In this document: positions 1-10,294 of the stretch, in pieces
Numbering within the stretch: position 1 is the stretch's first letter
How the letters are laid out: each line of letters begins with the position of its first letter
Source of the DNA: Acidomyces sp. 'richmondensis'
Taxonomy: Eukaryota > Ascomycota > Dothideomycetes > Mycosphaerellales > Teratosphaeriaceae
Length of the DNA stretch: 64,000 nucleotides
Direction: 5' to 3'
Assembly: GCA_003545705.1 (NCBI GenBank)
Contig: QVLQ01000001.1
Span: 2,232,001-2,296,000, forward strand
Program-made: the position numbers and the translations under genes
Notes under the pieces: model-generated
The model's input: the letters and a program-made list of their open reading frames with translations, nothing else
Databases searched by the model: none
What the model was told of the DNA's origin: nothing

Positions 1-1598
1 CCTTGCGAGAATCGCTGCAGTAGTGCAACATTCCAGTGCCCAAGCTTTCTCGCAGGATCCGGCAGCAGTGTTGCACTGGTCTTGAGCAACTCATGAAGCT
101 GATCGATTTCTGGCAACTCTATGTCGCTCTCAGAAAGACCAGCCCGGCTTAATTCAGACGTTTTGCTCCGCTCGACTTCACAATCCTGCCACAGAAGCTT
201 TAGAACACGGCAATATCGCCCTTCATGAGCTTCAGATGACGAGATTGTTATGTCAGAATTGAATATCCACAGTTTCAATGAGCGTGGTGTCATGGCTGGG
301 CTAGACACGGTAAACCTTTGAACGCCTTCGAATTCGGCTGCTTGGACGATATAACCAACAAGCCATTGTTCAAGCGGATAGGACACTGAAGGATGGCCCA
401 AGGATAGAGAGACTGACAATCGAGACTTGCGAATGCGGTAGCTGTGTTCTGTACCGGATCCATGGGAGCCCATAGGGGCGTGGCACCGACAGCATTGGAT
501 CGTATATGCCTCGGTCGTAGGTGTATCGATTGGCTGGAGCGGAAATTTATCAGCGCGTGATGATCTGAAATACCACGGCTTGTTTATTGCCAATGTATTT
601 GAAGTGAAGGCGGTGGAATGGAACAACAAATCATTGCCAAGGAATGTATCTGGTCTTTAATCCCGCTCTGAAGTCCAGGTCTCCAAGACTGAACGGTGAA
701 ACGCCAGAAGAAGAGACAATGCAGTAGTCAAGCAGATCAACCATTACTGTAGCAAGGCTGATACTGCATTTTGTGCAAAGTCTTGTTCAATATAGGGCAG
801 ATTGTATCCCGACGCTTCCTTTGAAATGTGACCATGCGGCCGGGAAGGACTGGTTCTTTTGATCGCCCGTAACACAATGGCATGCAAATAGAAGATCTCT
901 GCAGGAGATGAAAAGCCTAAACTGGAGTGGAAAATACCTACCTCGATGCCCATGCAGTCGTCTGTTGCGAATATCAAGTCTAGGGGGCTGACGAGGCCCA
1001 CTCCAATTTCGATTGCGAGTTTGCTTTCACCGCCAATCCCTCTAGATACTCCTCCTGAGTTCTCACGACCGTTCGGCTCGTGAGGCTTGTGGCAGTGCCA
1101 CAAGTCCATCATCTCGGCCCAGCCCTCAGACGGTAAGTCCTTCCAGCGCTTTACAGACCCACGGCCGATGAGCTTTGAACCGCAATAAGCGCAATACATT
1201 TCAGTCTCTGGGGTCAAGTCGGAGGCCATCCATGGCATGATATTTTCTGCATTGGATATACCGTTCCTCCGAAGCTCATTTCCGCTTGGCTTCTCCTCAA
1301 CCTTCAGACGGAAACTAAGGTCTTTGGATGGTGCGGCAGGTATTGTGAGTGTAGCCTGATTGATATCATGGGATACCCTTGTGGGAAGCTGGATGCTAAC
1401 GAACTCTCCATCGTGACTTAAGTTAAACTGATGATGGCTGGCGGACAATGTGGCCTTGGTCGCATTATTTGAGACCGTGGGCAAATGTGCCTGGATGGAG
1501 ACTGTGCCGATATTCTTGAGAAACTCCGCGTAAAGATGAATGCTCGTATTAGAGGAGTTCTTATTTGCCCCGCTTGAGTCGCCGTTGTGGCCATTCAT
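1..1598 (-). CDS. UBE3D/IPA1-like E2-binding (HECT_2 family) protein, 3' end outside window
   Basis: The product belongs to the HECT-like family that binds ubiquitin-conjugating (E2) enzymes. The family signature is seen in exon 1: a CxxC pair (CAYCGSK) followed by WKDLPSEGWAEMMDLWHCHK. The C-terminal part has a second Cys cluster (CCRCHAPMG), a conserved LKLWIFN block, and LPDPARKLGHWN close to the window edge. I read three exons: 1598-942, 896-748 and 654-1. The introns are 941-897 (45 nt, GTAGGT...AG) and 747-655 (93 nt, GTAATG...AAAG). Both junctions keep the frame, and exon 3 is open to base 1. An upstream in-frame ATG at 1667 exists, but 1598 (MNGHNG) directly precedes the conserved IHLYAEFL start of the domain, so I prefer it. 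The stop codon lies beyond the left edge. Family assignment is strong; the exact acceptor of intron 1 (897 or 899) is less sure. Confidence 0.85.
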
Positions 1599-2498
1599 TT
1601 CACTTAGTACGCAAGAATCAGTTTTTGACGCAGTGAAGTACCTTTTTAATACAGGGGGCCGTACCACTCACTCATACTAGCTTAGTAATCGCACGCTGCT
1701 GGCGCACGGACGTATCAATGTCCCTTTTCTACCAAATGATACTACCCTATCCTCATCGTCATGTTTCAATAGAAAAGAGGACCATGGTGCGCGTGGAGTT
1801 TTCTTCCAGTCGACTTATTAAGGCCAAGTGCTCCACTCGTGCTGATCAACATATCAAGACTTGTTGATGCTCTCTTGTTGGTTACATCTCATCCTAATGC
1901 GGCACGTAACCCACTCTTCTCCAAACCGTACCGTCCCAATCATCACACTGTCAATATGTGTATAGGAAGTAAAAACAAAAATAACTATTATTTTATTCAG
2001 ACAATACAGACTATCAAACGCAATAAAATTCGTTTCGAGGCAGACATATTCAGGCGTCATCGCAGGACAAAGTCAAACCTTCTGCTGAGTGTTGCTGATC
2101 ACCATCGTTTACGGAAAGAGAGGATGGAACAGGTCAGAAGATCCTCAAATACGATCTTGCAAAGCCATGTATGATTAAGTGGTTGTGAGCCCTCTTCAAA
2201 GCACGCTTCTACAAATCTCAAATCCGCAATACGAAATGTCGCCAGTCAATGCGGACTGAGACTTCGTGTGGTTCCGTTAAGGGTTCCTGAGGATAATAAT
2301 ACCACGGTGAAAGGTTTTGCAAAAGCAGGCTCTCCTTTGTTCTCGTCACCGAGAGTTATATGCTGATCCACTCTATTCACCAGTCGGAATGGAGAGATAC
2401 TGTTTCACCGAACCTGCCGTATTAGGTTCAACGGCTTCGACTTCTTTACTCTCGATACATACACTTCCCTCGAGTCTATCAGCTTCTTGCACTGAAGA
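1599..2498. other. Intergenic, no gene seen
   Basis: This stretch lies upstream of the UBE3D-like gene and downstream of the acetyltransferase. It is AT-rich around 1960-2020. The short open frames here show no family signature or codon pattern that I would defend. It presumably holds the promoter of the UBE3D-like gene and the 3' UTR of the acetyltransferase. Confidence 0.6.
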
Positions 2499-3140
2499 TC
2501 AGGCCGTAAATGGATCCTGTCCAAATACGGTGGATTCTGAGTCGCTCGTTGCACGATCGCCACCACCCCTAAGATCCTTTCGGAGAACAAACATCGCAAG
2601 TCCATCCGCAAGGATCTCTCGGCCTTTCTCCCCGTAGAAAAAGTCCCTACTCGCACCGGTTTCATAGTACCCACAGCGATTATACCACGCCCTCAGTTGC
2701 GTGCGCGTATTGACGGCATCGAGTTCCAAGTAAGAGGCATGCCAGGTTCGCCGCACGTATGCTTCCGCCTCGCGAAGCAAGGCGTAGCCGTACCCGCGAT
2801 GGTGATGGTTGGGGAGTACAGTCAGGAAGCCGAGCCATGCAGCATCGTCGGTAGTATGCTTCTGAGGCATTTTGGAGGGCCGCCTGAGGAAGCAGCATGC
2901 CACCGGAAGAGATTCATTCGGGAGAGATGCCGTCAGCATAACGGTCTCTGGGCCATTAATCAACGGCTCGATGTCTTCGACTGAGACGATGTCGATGCGC
3001 TTATCCTGCTCATCAAATAGCCATGTCTGGCCCGTACGCTCACTGCGGAACGCTGCATTGATCAAGCCCGTCAAATGCGGTGCATCTGAGGGAGTGGCGA
3101 GGCGATAGGATAGATCTTGGCCGCTGCTGATATGCGACAT
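2499..3140 (-). CDS. GNAT-family N-acetyltransferase
   Basis: This single-exon protein of about 213 residues has the GNAT fold signature. An N-terminal YRLATPSDAPHLTGLINAAF block is followed by the acetyl-CoA binding motif, HHRGYGYALLREAE, near residues 110-125. The later block LRAWYNRCGYYETG is the typical GNAT C-terminal strand and helix. The family moves an acetyl group from acetyl-CoA to an amine; the substrate cannot be told from sequence. I place the start at 3140 (MSHISSG). The open frame extends upstream to 3218, but the extra 26 residues look unlike a GNAT and the domain begins soon after the second Met. No signal peptide or membrane segment is seen, so a cytosolic or nuclear location is likely. 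Confidence 0.85.
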   Translation of the reverse strand: MSHISSGQDLSYRLATPSDAPHLTGLINAAFRSERTGQTWLFDEQDKRIDIVSVEDIEPLINGPETVMLTASLPNESLPVACCFLRRPSKMPQKHTTDDAAWLGFLTVLPNHHHRGYGYALLREAEAYVRRTWHASYLELDAVNTRTQLRAWYNRCGYYETGASRDFFYGEKGREILADGLAMFVLRKDLRGGGDRATSDSESTVFGQDPFTA

Positions 3141-3785
3141 GGAGGCTGTGTAATGATTACACAAGTTCTGCGGCGGCTGAGACTTCAAGAAACCTTGCTG
3201 GACGGGGCGAGTTTGCATGCCGCGGATCTATCTTCACTTTATTTAACGTCAGAAGCCCGCCTTGCGGGTTGCAGTAGTGGCCTAAGTAGGCGAAAGGGCG
3301 TGATAACATTGCATGGATGTTCTTTCAGCTCGGGCAACATGCAACGTTTCCTTATTCTGCCGATAGAAAACTACTCGTAGGTACAAAAAAAGAGTCATAA
3401 CCTGCCACTTTACTTACTTTGTAATCTGCGTCCCTGACATAGTTTCTGGATAAGTCACCTACTATGTGTTGTATGAGACAAATATTGAAGCATTTAAGCA
3501 ACATGTCTCGGGACTTTTGGGCGAAGCGGAGCCGAGTACATGGCACGATTTTGCGGGGAGACGGGATTCTTGTCATTGACAGGAAATTCATAACGGATTA
3601 AATCCAGTACGAAGACAACTTCACATAGCTCTCATCTGACCAGAAGCACACGAATTGAATCGTTCAAGGGGCCTGTGATACCCAAAACCATCTCTCTTCA
3701 ATCCCCCGACCTCGTCGTGAATCCACCATAATAATAACAAGGGCCCAAAGCGGTGCAGTCTGAGCATTTCAAAAACAGGCAAAAG
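3141..3785. other. Divergent intergenic region between acetyltransferase and ERG26
   Basis: This 645-bp gap separates two divergent genes, so it should hold both promoters. I see no gene in it and no motif that I can name with confidence. Confidence 0.5.
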
Positions 3786-4955
3786 ATGTCGAAGGCGAAA
3801 GGACAAACGAGTAATGGAGAAGAGAAGGTCAAACTGGGGCATGTGCTGGTTACGGGCGGGTCAGGCTTCTTGGGGCACCACATCGTTTCTCTCCTATCAT
3901 CTCGAGGAGCATGCAGCCAGATCACGTCTCTCGATATCAAGCCACCGTCTGAGCCTGTGTCTGGGGTAAGATACGAAGTGGGCGACATCACTGACTATGA
4001 CTCTATGCTTAAGCTGTTGGGGAAGCTCAAACCTGAGTCTATTATCCATACTGCCAGCCCGCACGCCATGAACAAGAACAAGGACCTCTTCTACAAAGTC
4101 AATGTGGAAGGGACCAAAAACCTCGTCCGAGCCGCGCAAGAAACCGGGGTTATCGCCTTCGTCTACACGTCGTCCGCCTCGGTCATCCACGACGGCGTGC
4201 ATGACTTGATCAATGCGGACGAAACCTACCCTCTCGTCCTTGGCAAAGACCAGCCAGACTATTACGTGGCCACCAAAGCTGAAGCCGACATGCATGTGCT
4301 CGCATCCAACCGCACGCCCTCTCATCCCAACTTCCTGACGTGCACCATCCGTCCTTCCGCCATGTTTGGCGAAGGTGACGTGCAACTCCTCCCGCCGGGC
4401 CTCTCCGCCTACTACCGCGGCCAGACCAAGATCCAGATCGGCACGAATGAGAACCTCTTCGACTTCACCGAAATCACAAACGTCGCCCACGCCCACCATC
4501 TGGCGCTTGCGGGCCTCATGGCGACGCATGAGCGTCTCTCTCAGGGTCTCTCCGCGCCGCTGGATCACGAGAAGGTGGACGGCGAAGCTTTTTTCATCAC
4601 CAACGATGCGCCCGTATACTTTTTCGACTTCGCGCGCTCCGCATGGGCGGTGGCGGGCGATAAGACGAGACCGAAGGACGTCTGGGTCCTCCCGCGAAAT
4701 ATCGGGATGTTGATTGCGACCTTGATGGAGTGGATCTTCTGGATTTTCCATCTAGGCAAGCCGAATTTGACGGTGGGGCAGGTGAAATATATGGGCATGA
4801 CGAGATATTACAATATTGATAAGGCGAAGAGGAGGTTGGGGTACGCGCCAGTCGTAACGCTCAGTGAAGGGGTACGGAAAGGGGTGAGAGACGCACTGTT
4901 CAGAGGAGTTGTCGAAGGTCAGCCCAAGGAACTCATAGGGAAAAAGTACCAGTAA
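3786..4955 (+). CDS. ERG26: Sterol-4-alpha-carboxylate 3-dehydrogenase (decarboxylating)
   Basis: ERG26 is a short-chain dehydrogenase of the 3-beta-HSD type. In the ER it works with ERG25 and ERG27 to remove the C-4 methyl groups in ergosterol synthesis, using NAD(P)+. The 389-residue protein shows the nucleotide-binding glycine motif TGGSGFLG (residues 23-30), the VNVEGTKNLVRAA block, and the catalytic YVATK (Tyr160, Lys164). A hydrophobic stretch near IGMLIATLMEWIFWIF in the C-terminal third fits membrane association. I chose the Met at 3786 because it has a purine at -3 (AAAG before ATG) and lies close to the domain. A Met 11 codons upstream (3753) is possible. It is intronless, with codon use like its neighbours. 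It converges on the checkpoint kinase gene, with 276 bp between the two stops. Confidence 0.93.
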   Translation: MSKAKGQTSNGEEKVKLGHVLVTGGSGFLGHHIVSLLSSRGACSQITSLDIKPPSEPVSGVRYEVGDITDYDSMLKLLGKLKPESIIHTASPHAMNKNKDLFYKVNVEGTKNLVRAAQETGVIAFVYTSSASVIHDGVHDLINADETYPLVLGKDQPDYYVATKAEADMHVLASNRTPSHPNFLTCTIRPSAMFGEGDVQLLPPGLSAYYRGQTKIQIGTNENLFDFTEITNVAHAHHLALAGLMATHERLSQGLSAPLDHEKVDGEAFFITNDAPVYFFDFARSAWAVAGDKTRPKDVWVLPRNIGMLIATLMEWIFWIFHLGKPNLTVGQVKYMGMTRYYNIDKAKRRLGYAPVVTLSEGVRKGVRDALFRGVVEGQPKELIGKKYQ

Positions 4956-5231
4956 TGATCTATGTATCTTTGGCAATTTGCATATACAATCAGATCGCAC
5001 CGAGAGTTGACGGTGCCAATATTGCATTACCTTCCTAGATTGTGACGGCGACGCCTAGCAGCGCTTCGCTGTACGTAATCTACATGTTTTGATTCGAGTT
5101 TTGCCCATGATACATGCCAGCTCTTGAAGGCACAGTAACAATTCTAGCAGTCCAAAATTCATCCCAACCCCGTGCCAATGCTGCAAAGAAAAACCAATCT
5201 GTCTAGATTATGGAATTGGCTCATTTAAACA

Positions 5232-8200
5232 CTAGTTCCCGCCTCCAACGCGATACCAGAACTTACGAAACAATGAAACAAGACTGTACTTTGGTGGAAA
5301 CATGCCACGAGCGCCTTCATTTGGCAGTTTCAACTTTGTCTTTGCCTTTCCAGCGTTTGGTGGAGTTTGTATTGTCACATTTGGTGGACTTTTCCGGGCT
5401 GTCACCTTCCAACTTGAATCTTGGCTGACCGCGCGGCCTCCTCTCCTTGCCTTCGCCATGGAAAATTCGCATCTGAACTTCAACCCCAACGTCCCATGCG
5501 TGCTAGGAGAACAAACGGTGATCACGTCTCCCGTATACACCCTGCCGCCACACATCCTGTCGGGTTCACTCCGTTTCAGAGGCACGCCATTGATTTGAAT
5601 ATTGTTACTTTCCGTGGACAAGAAGCAATGCAAATCTGGCAGCTTGGTCCATTCGCTTGGCTCAGAGTAATTTTCGATACCACCAGCATGGAACACAATG
5701 ATGATGCCTCGCTTAGGGATGCGGGTATCGTTTCTGTCAGGATACACGTGCGTGTTCGAGGGTGCGCGTCCCCAGGTTGAGACCTTATCGGTAAGGTTGA
5801 GCGTAATGGAAGCAAAAGAGTCTGGAGTTGAAACCAGCCGGCCGAGACGAGGTGGGGGCTTGATGAATGAGGAAGGCTGGGCTTGGGCCGGTAGATCAGG
5901 TTCCACATCGGTATCGTCGTGTTGATCGTCCGGAGCGGATGGTCCAGAACGAGATGGTCCCGAACGACTTATCCCTGATGGCAGGGATGTGGCTGTAGTC
6001 GCAATGAAGCTCGGATTGGCTATATAATCGTGCCCGCTGGCTTTACTTGCGTACTCTAAATTATGAGTGCTCTCATCCTGTGGATCGTACCAATACGCGG
6101 CAGGGATTGGGATATTGATCTCGCGATTGAAGATGCCTGTTTGAAGAGCTCTCGGTGTCGCCTCGTTATGTGCATCGGGGTCTTCTTTATTTCGTTCATC
6201 GGCATCGGCATCTCTCGAACCATTCGGAGTTTTCGGCCCTGCTGAGGGGGAACCCGTGTCTTGTGAGTCCATACGTACCTCACGCAAGAGAGATTCCGCT
6301 CCCTGCAGGCTTGGGGATGCTACAGCTCCACAAGCAGCAACATCCTCAGCTTGGTGAGCAGCATGATCGGACGGCTGGCTGGGCTGACCGAAGCCGTTCG
6401 TACCCGGGCCGCTGGCTATTTGTTCGTTTGGATCGAGCTGGGTCACTCCATTGTTCAACGCAGATTGGCTGATCTCGCCAAACAGCTTACGCTGGCCAGG
6501 CTTGTTCTTTTGTGGATTTTCGGCAGGAGGCTGGAGAATGATCGGTATGCTTTGGTGAAATAGTTCGGGGGCTGGAGTCTATTAGTTCGTCTTGCTCACG
6601 ATAAGCGAAGACATCTGACTTGAAACGTTTAGACTGGCGAGGATCGAAAAAATTCATCGAGCCGGAATGTATACTTGCTTCGTCGTACGGGCTGCTATCT
6701 TGGCTGTTCTCGCCCCCCTGATCATCGATACTCAAACTGGCAACATCTGGCGCCGGCCCCCCGGGGTCGGCCTCCTCCTCCTCAGCAATGGCAAGGAGAC
6801 CTCCTTCAGGAGAGGCGGTTCCGGGAGCGACTTGCTGCGAACTCCCGAACCATCGATAGCGGAGACAGTAAGCTGGAGAAGGTCGAGAAGCAGGGTCCGT
6901 GTTGAGCATTTCGACTAACAATGCGATTGCATCATCAGAAACCCCTTGCTTTACCAGGTCCGTCGGGTCGAGCGGCGTCATCATGATCTTCTCAAACATG
7001 CCGCGGCCAGTGGCATCTTTGACACCTTCAAAAGGAGGTTTGTGACACAATGCATACCACAGAACGGCCCCAAAGGACCAGATATCGACTGACTGGCTAT
7101 AACTGTGGAATTTATTTGGCTGCTGACCGTTGCTCTTCCGCGGGCGTTTCTGGCCGCGGCCGGCAACGTGAGCGTCATAATGCGGAAACACCTCAGGTGC
7201 ACAGTAGAGCAGCGTGCCGCAAAATGTTTTCAGGAACGTATCGTTGTCCTTTACGACCTTTGAAAGTCCAAAATCTGACAACTTAACGGTGAAATTCTCA
7301 GCATCGGTGTTTGCCAGCAGGATGTTGTCTGGTTTGATATCGCGATGTGTAATCTTTTTCTTGTGCAAATAGGCAAGAGAGTCCAAAACTTGCGAAGCCA
7401 TCTGTTTCGCGACCGGCTCCTTCAATGGACCGTTCAGATTAAGAAATTGTTGCAAATCACCACAAGGCACAAACTCCATGATGATGTAAAGATGATTGGC
7501 ATGATCCACGTAGTCAATATATTGAACGATGTTCGGGTGGCAGATGGATTGCATGATCTGCATTTCATTATCGAGTTTCCGGTCCAGGATACCATTCTTC
7601 ATGAACTTGCGCTTTTCCAGCTCTTTCGCGGCGAAGATCTGGCCTTCGCTCTTGGTCGCAAGTTGGTACACGGTCGCAAAGGCGCCCTTTCCGATGAGAC
7701 CAATGACATTGTATTTGTCGCCGCCGTTCCAGTGCATGGCGTAATGTTTCTGCACCACCGGCGCTTTCAAAGATTGAGTTTTCGGCTGCGCAACGGCGAG
7801 CCGTCTCTGAATGTCGTTGGGCCGTGCCTGTTGTCCGTCCGCAAGCGCCGCTCGCCGGATGTATGCCTGAAAATTTGATTCGTATTGTTGGAAATGACCA
7901 TCTCGAGACGGTATGCGGACCACGAACTTCACCACCTCGTCGGGTTGAGTGGACAATATCTGGACGATGGACCCGGATTCGAGCATTCTCGTCTGTGGGA
8001 CATGCGTGTGTTTTCCTTTCAACAGCATATCATCGACCATCGTCCCGTTGGTAGAGAAGTCCCGCAGCATGAGCACTCCTGCATCGTTCATGAAGATACT
8101 GAAGTGCAGGTTGCTCACCCGTTTATTGGTATCGGATGCCAGCACAATGTCGCATACCTGCGGGTTCCGTCCGAACACAAACCCCACAGCCGGGTTCATG

Positions 8201-8583
8201 ATTTCAGCCGTGAGACGCAAGGCCAGATCCATTGCATGATTAGGTCCATCGCTGTTGAGGATGAATGTCTCTTGCTCCTCAAGTACACTCTGCGTGAGCC
8301 CGTCGTTATAGTCACGGTAACCATCACGTTGCAGCACGTGCTGCGGACTCTGCTTGCCAGTGAGAGCCACGATGCGAAACGCCGCGGGAGAGCATGGGTG
8401 TAGGATGCACATAACATCCGAGATGTCGGCATCGCTGAGCCCGGAGTTGTTGCGACCCATCCGTCTCGGATCGATGAGGTCTTGTGTGCATTGCTGCGTT
8501 AGAACTTCGTTGTCCATTGTGTGTGGCAGCAGCTGCTCGTCAAAGTCTTCGATGGCTGCCTTCGTCACGCCGGATTTGCCCAT
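5232..8583 (-). CDS. RAD53: CHK2/RAD53-type checkpoint kinase with two FHA domains
   Basis: This is a DNA-damage checkpoint Ser/Thr kinase of the CHK2/RAD53 group. An N-terminal FHA domain spans about residues 130-215 (GRNPQVCDIVL, RVSNLHFSIF, RDFSTNGTMV). The kinase domain spans about 291-565, with the glycine loop GKGAFATV, Lys320, catalytic HRD (413-415) and DFG (437-439). Exon 2 carries a second, more divergent FHA-like domain near residues 902-1035 (STWGRAPSNTHVY; later GVPLKRSEPDR). FHA domains bind phosphothreonine. Exons are 8583-6600 and 6571-5232, giving 1107 codons. Linking the two frames needs an unusually short 28-nt intron (6599-6572) with good GTGAGC, CTAAT and CAG signals. Kinase identity is firm; the junction is the weak point. 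It is divergent from the monooxygenase gene. Confidence 0.85.
6572..6599 (-). other. Predicted 28-nt intron in the checkpoint kinase gene
   Basis: On the minus strand this reads GTGAGC at the donor, GAACTAATAGA as a branch-like site and CTCCAG at the acceptor. Removing it joins two long open frames (phase 1) without a stop. It is far shorter than usual fungal introns (about 45-90 nt elsewhere in this window). A weaker upstream donor giving 47 nt (GTTTCA) is an alternative in the same phase. Confidence 0.5.
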
Positions 8584-10294
8584 GCGGCGTGCGGCGGCCA
8601 GGCAACACCGGCAAACGCTAATGACTAGAAGGCGGTCGAGTTCCTACAATACATATATCTTTGGCCGCCGGTCACTCCACACCCAGGACAGTATACGGCA
8701 CGGTGCGGAAGCTGAATTGCAAAACGACGCCGCCAGAGTTCACACCGAAAGCTCCACCGTCTCGCTCGCCACCCTCACAGACGCCGACGTGGCCAGCAAG
8801 GCAGCTTTCCTAGAACAACCAATACCGGCCAAGCGTCATGGATCTTGAGCCACTGCGCTCGTTGCAAAACACAGTCTGCGTCGAAAGCTGTCTAACCGGA
8901 CGGGAAGGCTGCCGCAGAACGCACACGCAACAACCGTCTTCCGCCTCCCCCGCCCGTAACTGAGCACTCCGCCAGCAGGGTGCTCTTCCGTATGTGTACC
9001 GAATCTTTCCAAGCCTTACGAGGTACACGACCCAGGGTCCAGACAGCAATCGTGAGGTCGTCAGGATCGTTCAGATGTGAGCTCTTCGCTTCGCCGTGCG
9101 AGTGGAATTGACGGGCCCAACTTTGGAAGCGACCGGACGCTCCTCGCTCAAGGAACGTCACAAGTACGGCATAGACACGCCGCAGAGCTTGTCCGTCTTG
9201 TTGTTGAGCGAGGACGTGGAGCAAGAGATAGTGACGGCTACAGACGGACTCATATGCCTCACACTGGCAGAGGGACGTGATTCAAATAAACTTATGACGC
9301 ATTGGCCACCGCGTGAATCAGGGTCAGCGTGCCTGCAGCAAGGCTGAAAGGTCATTTGAAAGGTCAAATCACTTTGATTAACAAATATTAATCAATATTC
9401 AAGTCTAGCCAGCTTCTAAACTTATAAACTCCTGTCCTTGCTTTGATAAGATTGATCAAGACTCTCGCCTTCCGGCAAATATCTAGAGATGTTGGCTTAA
9501 AAAATATCAAGGAACTCGACGTCTTGCAGTCGGACTCTCTGCCACCCTCCCACTCCCGTTTCGCCCTCTCCCTTCACCTCCCCCGCCTTCCTCTCCCCTC
9601 CGTCTTTCCCCATCTCCCGTCTCCCCCATTCCTCTCCACCCACTTCCTCCCTCCTCCCCCTTCCATTTTTTCCTCCCTCTGTCCCCCTTCATTTTCCCGT
9701 CCTCAAAGCCCAACCCTCCGTAACAGCCATTCCCACTGCACACGCTGGCCATTCTTTCCTGTATATACGCTGTTACTTTTCAGCAGATTTCCTTTCGCAT
9801 ATGGCTCTCGCAAATGGGTATGAACACATTTTAGTCTCCCTAGCCGTCTACAAGCGTACGAGCGTTGGATCGCACACCTACGTTGTCACTCCAACCACCA
9901 TACTGGGACACGTATGGTATATGCACCTGGGCCTTCCCTATGTGGCGAATTGCAATTCTCACCCTTTCGCTCCTCTCGCTTACAGCCTGTGAAGGTTCCC
10001 GCGGAGGTTCAGATCAGCTCATTTTCAATCGAGCTTCCTTAAAATGCACATGTTTCCATCTTTCAGGGCCGGAGAGGAATGACTGACTTCTCCGCATTCA
10101 AAAACCTCGGGTGGGGCTGCATAGTGCGACATTGACGTCTCCCATAGCTCGGTAAATGTACCGGACTTGCACTTCTGGCATCCTATGGGATGTATCGGCA
10201 TATAATTGATCTCGGGGACATAATTTTTTTTTTCATCTGCATACGTCTGGCCGAAGCGCCACGACACATACATTCCGGTTTGCATCGAGCAAAG
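8584..10294. promoter_or_regulatory. Divergent promoter region with a long pyrimidine tract
   Basis: This 1.7-kb gap separates the divergent kinase and monooxygenase genes. From about 9538 to 9710 the plus strand is almost wholly C and T, a type of CT-rich tract often seen upstream of fungal genes. No gene is supported; the open frames in the tract are composition artefacts. TATA-like stretches occur near 9420 and 9760. Which gene the tract serves is unknown. Confidence 0.5.

Noticed and set aside
1839..2174. 111-codon plus-strand frame upstream of the acetyltransferase
   Set aside because: No domain, AT-rich composition and overlap with the likely promoter of the UBE3D-like gene; not supported as a gene.
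3897..4751. 284-codon minus-strand frame opposite ERG26
   Set aside because: It is an antisense shadow of a strongly conserved gene, with no family motif of its own.
9443..9823. Pro/Ser/Leu-rich protein in the pyrimidine tract
   Set aside because: The frame follows from CT-rich composition; no domain and no sensible start context.
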